Below the pieces are notes generated by a model that saw only the letters and a program-made list of their open reading frames with translations, did not search any database and was not told where the DNA came from. Position numbers and translations under genes: made by a program. From NCBI RefSeq assembly GCF_016405905.1, contig NZ_JAEFCB010000017.1, positions 57,218-121,217 of the forward strand: a stretch of DNA of 64,000 nucleotides, written 5' to 3'. Shown in pieces: positions 59,180 to 64,000 of this stretch. Numbering within the stretch: position 1 is the first letter of the stretch; the number at the start of each line of letters is the position of its first letter. The stretch comes from Variovorax sp. IB41. GTDB taxonomy: Bacteria; Pseudomonadota; Gammaproteobacteria; Burkholderiales; Burkholderiaceae_C.

Positions 59180-59941
59180 TTGCGTTATTTGCCTATTGCC
59201 GCCGCCGTCGCGGCCTTCGCCCTTGCCGGTTGCGAAACCATGAAGAACGCCGACACCGGCGCGCTCACCCAGGCGGGCGGTTCGGCCTTCAAGGCCATGT
59301 CGCTGAGCGACGCCGAAGTGAGCACGATGTCCGACCAGTCGTGCGCCGCCATGGACCAGAAGAACCAGATCGCGCCCGCTGGCAGCCGCTACGCCACGCG
59401 CCTGAACCAGGTCATCAAGCAGATGCCCACCACCGTCAACGGCAAGACCGCCAACTACAAGGTCTACATGACCAAGGACGTGAATGCCTGGGCCATGGCC
59501 AACGGCTGCATCCGCGTCTACAGCGGCCTGATGGACTTGATGAACGACGACGAACTGCGCGGCGTGATCGGCCACGAGATCGGCCACGTGGCGCTGGGCC
59601 ACTCCAAGTCGCGCATGCAGACCGCCTACGCCGCCTCGGCCGTGCGCGGACTGGCCGGCGCCGCCGGCGGGGTCGCGGCCCAGCTGTCGCAGTCGCAGGC
59701 CGGCGACCTGGGCGAGAAGTTCGTCAATGCGCAGTTCTCGCAAGCGAACGAAAGCGCGGCCGACAACTATTCGTTCGACCTGCTGACCGAGCGCAAGCTC
59801 GAGCGCAAGGGCCTGGTCACTGCCTTCGACAAGCTGGCCAAGCTCAGCAGCGGCGCCACTGGCAGCTCGATCATGAGCTCGCATCCGCCGTCGGCCGATC
59901 GCTCGGCGCGCATGCAGAAGCGACTGGACGCGGCCAAGTAA
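59180..59941 (+). CDS. M48 family metalloprotease lipoprotein (LoiP/YggG-like)
   Basis: A 253-residue zinc protease attached as a lipoprotein (lipobox LAGC, Cys18). The zinc site is HEIGH (residues 132-136) with the third ligand Glu in QANESAADNYSFDLL; the C-terminal motif SSHPPSADRSARMQKRL is typical of M48 periplasmic proteases that degrade damaged envelope proteins. I prefer the TTG at 59180 (MRYLPIAAAVAAF) because GGGAG lies at the proper distance; a GTG four codons upstream at 59168 is the alternative but lacks a ribosome site. Confidence 0.88.
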   Translation: MRYLPIAAAVAAFALAGCETMKNADTGALTQAGGSAFKAMSLSDAEVSTMSDQSCAAMDQKNQIAPAGSRYATRLNQVIKQMPTTVNGKTANYKVYMTKDVNAWAMANGCIRVYSGLMDLMNDDELRGVIGHEIGHVALGHSKSRMQTAYAASAVRGLAGAAGGVAAQLSQSQAGDLGEKFVNAQFSQANESAADNYSFDLLTERKLERKGLVTAFDKLAKLSSGATGSSIMSSHPPSADRSARMQKRLDAAK

Positions 59942-59970
59942 GCAGAGAGAGGCCGCTGCGCAAAAGCGCG

Positions 59971-60753
59971 CTACGCGTCTGCCGTGGCGCGCAGCAGCAG
60001 CTCTTTCTGCGACCGGATGCCCAGCCGCCTGAAGGCCCGGTACTGGTGCGTGCGCACGGTGGTCAGCTCCACGCCGATCTCGCGCGCCGCTTCCTTCGCG
60101 GTCTTGCCCGCCATCAGGTGACCGATGACTTCGCGCTCGCGCAGGCTCAATGTGAGCAGCCGCGAGGCGAGGGCGGGCGCGACGGCCTCCCGCACGGCCA
60201 TCGCGCTGCGGCCGTGCGCCGCGGTGGCGTCGGCCAGCAGCGTCGCATGCACCTCGATCCGCGCGAAGTCACTCGCATCGAACTCCGGCTGCGCAAGGCT
60301 GCGATAGAAGCTCACCGCCACGCGCTGGCCGGTCGGCAGCAGCAACAGCACCGACGCGCGCTCGCGGATGCCGACGTCGCCATAGCAGGCGGCGCGGTAG
60401 GCCGGATCGGCCACCTCCTCGGCGCGCTGGTGGCCCAGCCAGAGTTGCGCGCGCTGCGGCAGCTTGCGCGCGGCGAGCCATGCCATGTTGGGGTCGAGCA
60501 GGTCGAAGCGTTGCTCCACATAGCGCTCGGTGGTGCGCTCGGCCGTGCTGCCGTAGCTGCTGGCGGCCGACACCGCCTCGATGCGGCCCGTGCTGCTCAC
60601 CGCGAACACGGTGCAGAAGGTGACCGGCATCACGCGCTGCATCGCCTTCAGATAGCTCGTGGCCAGGTGCGGCGTGCCCACGCCGGAGAGCACGTCGCCG
60701 ACGACGGCCGCCGCCAGCGCGGCGTCGGTGGGGTGGATGCGCCAGCGTCTCAT
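59971..60753 (-). CDS. LuxR-family transcriptional regulator
   Basis: A 260-residue regulator with an N-terminal sensory region of no recognised family (1-~190) and a C-terminal LuxR-type helix-turn-helix (LSLREREVIGHLMAGKTAKE, then GVELTTVRTHQYRAFRRLG). It has no autoinducer-domain motifs that I recognise, so it is not clearly a quorum regulator. It is divergent from the FAD monooxygenase operon, 78 bp away, and is the probable regulator of that operon with an aromatic compound as effector, by inference. The ATG at 60753 is the first sensible start. Confidence 0.87.
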   Translation of the reverse strand: MRRWRIHPTDAALAAAVVGDVLSGVGTPHLATSYLKAMQRVMPVTFCTVFAVSSTGRIEAVSAASSYGSTAERTTERYVEQRFDLLDPNMAWLAARKLPQRAQLWLGHQRAEEVADPAYRAACYGDVGIRERASVLLLLPTGQRVAVSFYRSLAQPEFDASDFARIEVHATLLADATAAHGRSAMAVREAVAPALASRLLTLSLREREVIGHLMAGKTAKEAAREIGVELTTVRTHQYRAFRRLGIRSQKELLLRATADA

Positions 60754-60831
60754 GCGTTCAAGGGACAGGGTAAGTACTTCATACGAAGTTATGACATTGG
60801 CGGCCGCCCCGCATCGGGACAATCCCGTTGC

Positions 60832-62595
60832 ATGACGAACCCCACCGTTGCTGTCGCCGCCGATGCCGCGAGCGGCCCCGTGCCGCCGACCCTGAGCGCG
60901 ACCGAGCTGCCGCCTTCGGTCGGCGCCTTCGACTACACGCGCTACAAGGTCTGGACGCCGCCGCTGGAGGCCGATGGCATCGAGCCCGGCCGTCATCCGG
61001 TCGTGATTGCCGGCGGCGGCCCGGTCGGCATGGCGCTCGCGCTGGGCCTGGCCAACCACGGCGTGCGCTGCGTGATCCTGGAAGCCGACGACACCGTGTG
61101 CGTCGGCAGCCGCGCGGCCTGCATCTCGCGGCGCAGCCTGGAGATCATGGAGCGGCTCGGCGTGCGCCAGGCGTTCATGGCCAAGGGCCTGCCGTGGACC
61201 GGCGGGCGCAGCTTCTACAAGACGGCCGAGGTGTTCCGCTTCGAGATGCCGCACGACGCGCAGCAGAAGCTGCCGCCGATGATCAACCTGGAGCAGTACT
61301 ACGCCGAGCACTACCTGCTCGAGGAGATCTTCCGCCGCAACGAGGCGACGCCGGGGCTCGTCGACATTCGCTGGGGCACCGAGCTCACCGGCATCGCGCA
61401 AACCGATGACGGCGTGACGCTCGACGCGCGCAACGCCGAGGGCAGCTATCGCCTGCAGGGTCAGTGGCTCGCGGCCTGCGACGGCGGCCAGAGCTTCGTG
61501 CGCAAGGCGCTCGGGCTCTCGCTCGAAGGCACGGGCTACGAAGGCCGCTACGTGATCATCGACATCGAGCTGCACAGCGACCACCCGACCGAGCGCCGCG
61601 CGTGGTTCGACCCGCCGTGGAACCCCGGCTCGACCGTGCTGATGCATCGCCAGCCCGACGACATCTGGCGCATCGACTACCAGCTGCGCGTGGGCCAGAG
61701 CACCGAAGAGGCGCTGCAGCCTGCGGCGGTGGCCGAGTTCGTGCAGCGCCATCTCGATGCGATCGGCGAAGGGCACCTGCCGTGGAAGACGGTGTGGACG
61801 TCCGTGTACCGCGCGGGCGCGATGACGCTGGAGCGCTATCGCCACGGCCGCGTCGTGTTCGCGGGCAACGCGGCGCATGCGATGCCGATCTTCGGCGTGC
61901 GCGGGCTCAACTCGGGCTTCGACGATGCGGACAACCTCGCGTGGAAGCTGGCGCTGGTTGCGCGCGGCGCATCGGATGCGGCGCTGCTGGATTCGTACTC
62001 CGAGGAGCGCATCGCGGCCTTCCACGTCAATGCGGAGAACGCGATGCGCAGCACGGAATTCATGTCGCCGCCTTCGCGCGGCTTCGACCTGCTGCGGGAG
62101 GCGGCGCTGTCGCTGTCGGAAGAACACCGGGGCATCGCGCAACTGATCAATCCGCGGCAGACGCAGGCGGTGCGCTATGCGGCATCGCCGTTGTCGAGCG
62201 AGGGCGATGCGCTGCCCGCAGGTCCGCTGCCGGGCGAGGTGATGCCGGAGCAGCAGCTCGCGCACGGGCATCTCACCGACCTGATCGCGCCGGTCTTCAC
62301 GTTGCTGGTGCTGCGACCGAATGCCGATGCAGCGCCGCTGCCCGAAGACGATGTGGCGCAGGCCCAGCAAGGCGCGTTGCCCTTCGCCGTCCGCACCGTC
62401 GCCGCCCTGGGCATCGGCGGCGCCGACGCGCATGCGAATGCCGCTGTCTTCGAAGCCCTCGGCGCGCGCGATGGCGCCGTCTACCTGCTGCGCCCCGACG
62501 GCCACGTGGCCGCGCGCTGGCGCCGCATGCCCTCCGGCGCGCTGCAGGGCGCGCTGGCCCGCGCCGCCGTTTCACTGGAGCCCGTCGCCGCATGA
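60832..62595 (+). CDS. FAD-dependent aromatic-ring monooxygenase (PheA/MhpA-like)
   Basis: A 587-residue class A flavoprotein hydroxylase. Motifs: dinucleotide-binding VVIAGGGPVGMALALGL (~residue 57), DG motif AACDGGQSFVRKALG, and the flavin-binding GARG-like segment MPIFGVRGLNSGFDDADNLAW. The GD motif reads FAGNAAHAMP, with Asn for the usual Asp of GDAAH. It resembles 3-(3-hydroxyphenyl)propionate and related phenol hydroxylases and uses NAD(P)H and oxygen. The DUF2783 gene overlaps its stop by four bases, so the two are coupled; a Bug transport protein completes the operon. Confidence 0.9.
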   Translation: MTNPTVAVAADAASGPVPPTLSATELPPSVGAFDYTRYKVWTPPLEADGIEPGRHPVVIAGGGPVGMALALGLANHGVRCVILEADDTVCVGSRAACISRRSLEIMERLGVRQAFMAKGLPWTGGRSFYKTAEVFRFEMPHDAQQKLPPMINLEQYYAEHYLLEEIFRRNEATPGLVDIRWGTELTGIAQTDDGVTLDARNAEGSYRLQGQWLAACDGGQSFVRKALGLSLEGTGYEGRYVIIDIELHSDHPTERRAWFDPPWNPGSTVLMHRQPDDIWRIDYQLRVGQSTEEALQPAAVAEFVQRHLDAIGEGHLPWKTVWTSVYRAGAMTLERYRHGRVVFAGNAAHAMPIFGVRGLNSGFDDADNLAWKLALVARGASDAALLDSYSEERIAAFHVNAENAMRSTEFMSPPSRGFDLLREAALSLSEEHRGIAQLINPRQTQAVRYAASPLSSEGDALPAGPLPGEVMPEQQLAHGHLTDLIAPVFTLLVLRPNADAAPLPEDDVAQAQQGALPFAVRTVAALGIGGADAHANAAVFEALGARDGAVYLLRPDGHVAARWRRMPSGALQGALARAAVSLEPVAA

Positions 62596-62825
62596 GCACC
62601 GCACCTTCACTTGACCCCGACGCGCGCGACCGGCTCTACGCCGAGTGCGCGCGCGCCATCACTGAGGCGGGCGCCGAGCGCGAATCGCTGTTCCTCGCAC
62701 GCCTGGCGCTGCTGCTGTTCGAGCAGGTCGGCGACGAGTCGCGCTGCCGCGCGGCGCTCGCCGATGCGCTGCGCGCGCTGCCCGTACCATCGCTTTCCGC
62801 AACCCAATTACAACCAGGAGACTGA
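62592..62825 (+). CDS. DUF2783 domain small protein
   Basis: A 77-residue protein starting MSTAPSLDPDARDRLYAECA, with a helical body (RESLFLARLALLLFEQVGDE, then RCRAALADALRALP). It matches the DUF2783 family, small proteins that accompany FAD monooxygenases in Burkholderiales. Function unknown; an accessory or stabilising role for the hydroxylase is inferred from the 4-bp overlap with its gene. Confidence 0.82.
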   Translation: MSTAPSLDPDARDRLYAECARAITEAGAERESLFLARLALLLFEQVGDESRCRAALADALRALPVPSLSATQLQPGD

Positions 62826-62828
62826 TCC

Positions 62829-63803
62829 ATGGATCGCCGCACCCTTCTCGCCACGCTCGCATCCGGCGCCGCCGTGGCCGCCTCGCCCTTCGCCCATGCG
62901 CAGGAGTACCCCGCGCAGCTCGTCAAGTGGGTCGTGCCGTACCCGGCGGGCGGCGGCACCGACGTGATCGCGCGCGTGCTGGCCGAGGCCATGCGCCAGA
63001 CGCTGGGCCAGCAGATCGTGGTGGACAACCGCCCCGGCGCCTCGACCAACATCGGCGCGGACATCGTGGCGAAAGCCAAGCCCGACGGCTACACGATCCT
63101 TTCGGCCGACAACGCCGTGCTGGCGTTCAACGAACACCTGTTCAGCAAGCTGCCGTTCAACCCCGAGAAAGACTTCACCTACATCGGCGCCATCGGCAAG
63201 TTCCCGCTCGCGCTGGTGGTGCATCCGGACTTTCCGGCGAAGAACTTCAAGGAGTTCCTGGCCTATGTGAAGGCCAACCCCGGCAAGGTCAACTACGCCT
63301 CGCCCGGCAACGGCTCGCCGCACCACCTGGCGATGGAGATGTTCAAGGTGCGCACCGGCACCTTCATCACCCACATTCCCTACCGCGGCGCCGCGCCCGC
63401 GATGGCCGACGTGATGGGCGGGCAGGTGCCCTGCATGTTCCTGGACCTGGCCTCGGGCCTGCCGATCATGCAGAGCAACAAGGTGCGGGTGCTGGCCATC
63501 GGCTCGGGCGCGCGCAGCAAGCCGCTGCCCAACGTGCCGACGCTGGCCGAAGTGGGCGTGCCCAACACCGAGGTGTTCGCGTTCCAGGGCATCCTCGGCC
63601 CGGCGGGCCTGTCGCCCGCGGTGGTGAGCAAGCTCAACGGCGACCTCAACAAGGCCTTCAGCACGCCGGCCGTGCAGAAGCGCTTCGACGATTTCGGGAT
63701 GGAAGCGATGCCCGGTACGCCGGCGCAGTTCGCGGCGCTGTCGCGTGCCGAATCGAAGCGCTGGGGGCCGATCATCAAGCAGGCCGGCATCAAGCTGGAC
63801 TGA
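62829..63803 (+). CDS. Bug family tripartite tricarboxylate transporter solute-binding protein
   Basis: A 324-residue periplasmic binding protein (TctC/Bug). The signal peptide includes an RR pair (MDRRTLLATLASGAAVAASP) and is cleaved after PFAHA. The family signature WVVPYPAGGGTDVIARVLAE, DNRPGASTNIGADIVAKAKP, and HIPYRGAAPAMADVMGGQVP is complete. Bug proteins are greatly expanded in this group and bind aromatic or carboxylic acids. The gene starts three bases after the DUF2783 stop with AGGAGAC ahead, so it is the third gene of the monooxygenase operon and may capture the aromatic substrate. Confidence 0.93.
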   Translation: MDRRTLLATLASGAAVAASPFAHAQEYPAQLVKWVVPYPAGGGTDVIARVLAEAMRQTLGQQIVVDNRPGASTNIGADIVAKAKPDGYTILSADNAVLAFNEHLFSKLPFNPEKDFTYIGAIGKFPLALVVHPDFPAKNFKEFLAYVKANPGKVNYASPGNGSPHHLAMEMFKVRTGTFITHIPYRGAAPAMADVMGGQVPCMFLDLASGLPIMQSNKVRVLAIGSGARSKPLPNVPTLAEVGVPNTEVFAFQGILGPAGLSPAVVSKLNGDLNKAFSTPAVQKRFDDFGMEAMPGTPAQFAALSRAESKRWGPIIKQAGIKLD

Positions 63804-63846
63804 CCCCGACCGCAAACCCGGGGCGGCCGTGCCCGCCTGTTCGTGA

Positions 63847-63938
63847 AACACCGAGGAACCGGCTTTGCCGGGCCTCAGGTGTTGCCCCCGGTAGGGGGTA
63901 GGAGAAGCGACACGAAGTGCGCGAAGCCTGGGGGCGAG
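63847..63938. repeat. Intergenic double-hairpin repeat, copy A
   Basis: First hairpin 63847-63883: AACACC-GAGG...CCGGC-TTT-GCCGG...CCTC-GGTGTT; second CCCCC-GGTA-GGGGG; then GACACGAAGTGCGCGAAGCC and GGGGGCGA. Same family as 45081. Confidence 0.85.
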
Positions 63939-63944
63939 CCCAGT

Positions 63945-64000
63945 AACACCGAGGAACCGGCTTTGCCGGGCCTCAGGTGTTGCCCCCGGTAGGGGGTAGG
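63945..64000. repeat. Intergenic double-hairpin repeat, copy B (cut by the window end)
   Basis: Identical over 56 bases to 63847-63902, offset 98 bases, so the unit is at least doubled in tandem here and probably continues past base 64000. Confidence 0.85.

Overview
The window is a stretch of chromosome from a high-GC betaproteobacterium, most likely a Variovorax-like member of the Comamonadaceae (Burkholderiales). This is inferred from the strong G/C third-position bias, a Bug/TctC solute-binding protein, lineage-typical small families (DUF3567-, DUF2783- and DUF4148-like), and intergenic hairpin repeats of a kind familiar from Comamonadaceae genomes. No phage, transposase, integrase or CRISPR array is seen, and gene packing is dense with no gene-free stretch above 300 bases.

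Layout. 1-3.9 kb: RND multidrug efflux operon (acrA, then acrB running off the left edge, minus strand) with a divergent TetR repressor and an AcrR-type operator between them; tRNA-Arg(CCG) follows. 4.1-10.4 kb: MFS transporter, a small basic protein, a GST, and the conserved rsmI / yraN / SIS / BON-lipoprotein cluster, then a beta-hydroxyacid dehydrogenase. 10.5-13.6 kb: pilU, pilT (twitching ATPases) and divergent yggS. 13.6-20.6 kb: Lrp regulator, a secreted small protein, glutamate dehydrogenase, a P-loop kinase, a lipoprotein, arginase and a prolyl oligopeptidase.

20.8-33.1 kb is a lipid-storage and fatty-acid island: two wax ester synthase/DGAT enzymes, two phasin-like granule proteins, a TetR regulator, a lipase-like hydrolase, a fatty acyl-CoA synthetase, an atypical OmpR-type regulator and a self-sufficient CYP102 (BM3-like) P450. 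Several of these proteins share a Lys/Ala-rich basic tail. Two kinds of shared upstream DNA element tie the island together: an ~82-bp element in front of both the first phasin gene and the atypical regulator, and a GGGGAAACCCCG-type motif 87-89 bp upstream of the P450, the acyl-CoA synthetase and (variant) the first DGAT.

33.2-41.6 kb: a second acyl-CoA module: ABC substrate-binding protein and TetR regulator on the minus strand, divergent from an acyl-CoA ligase and a single-chain BC-BCCP-CT acyl-CoA carboxylase, followed by an SGNH hydrolase. 41.7-47.4 kb: YXWGXW-type protein, a trypsin-fold protein that has lost its catalytic His and Ser together with its DUF2846-like lipoprotein partner, purU, an omega-aminotransferase and a secreted hydrolase.

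47.7-55.1 kb is the most unusual locus: a three-gene operon encoding a small secreted Asn/Gly/Ser-rich protein, a CsgG-family outer-membrane secretion lipoprotein with an OmpA-like C-terminal extension, and a 1,781-residue secreted repeat protein. The organisation recalls the curli/holdfast-anchor (HfaA-HfaB-HfaD) logic and may be a surface-fibre or adhesin system. 55.2-64 kb: ChaN-type lipoprotein, DUF3567 and DUF3108 proteins, FAH-family hydrolase, M48 metalloprotease lipoprotein, LuxR regulator divergent from an FAD monooxygenase-DUF2783-Bug operon (aromatic catabolism), and tandem hairpin repeats at the right edge.
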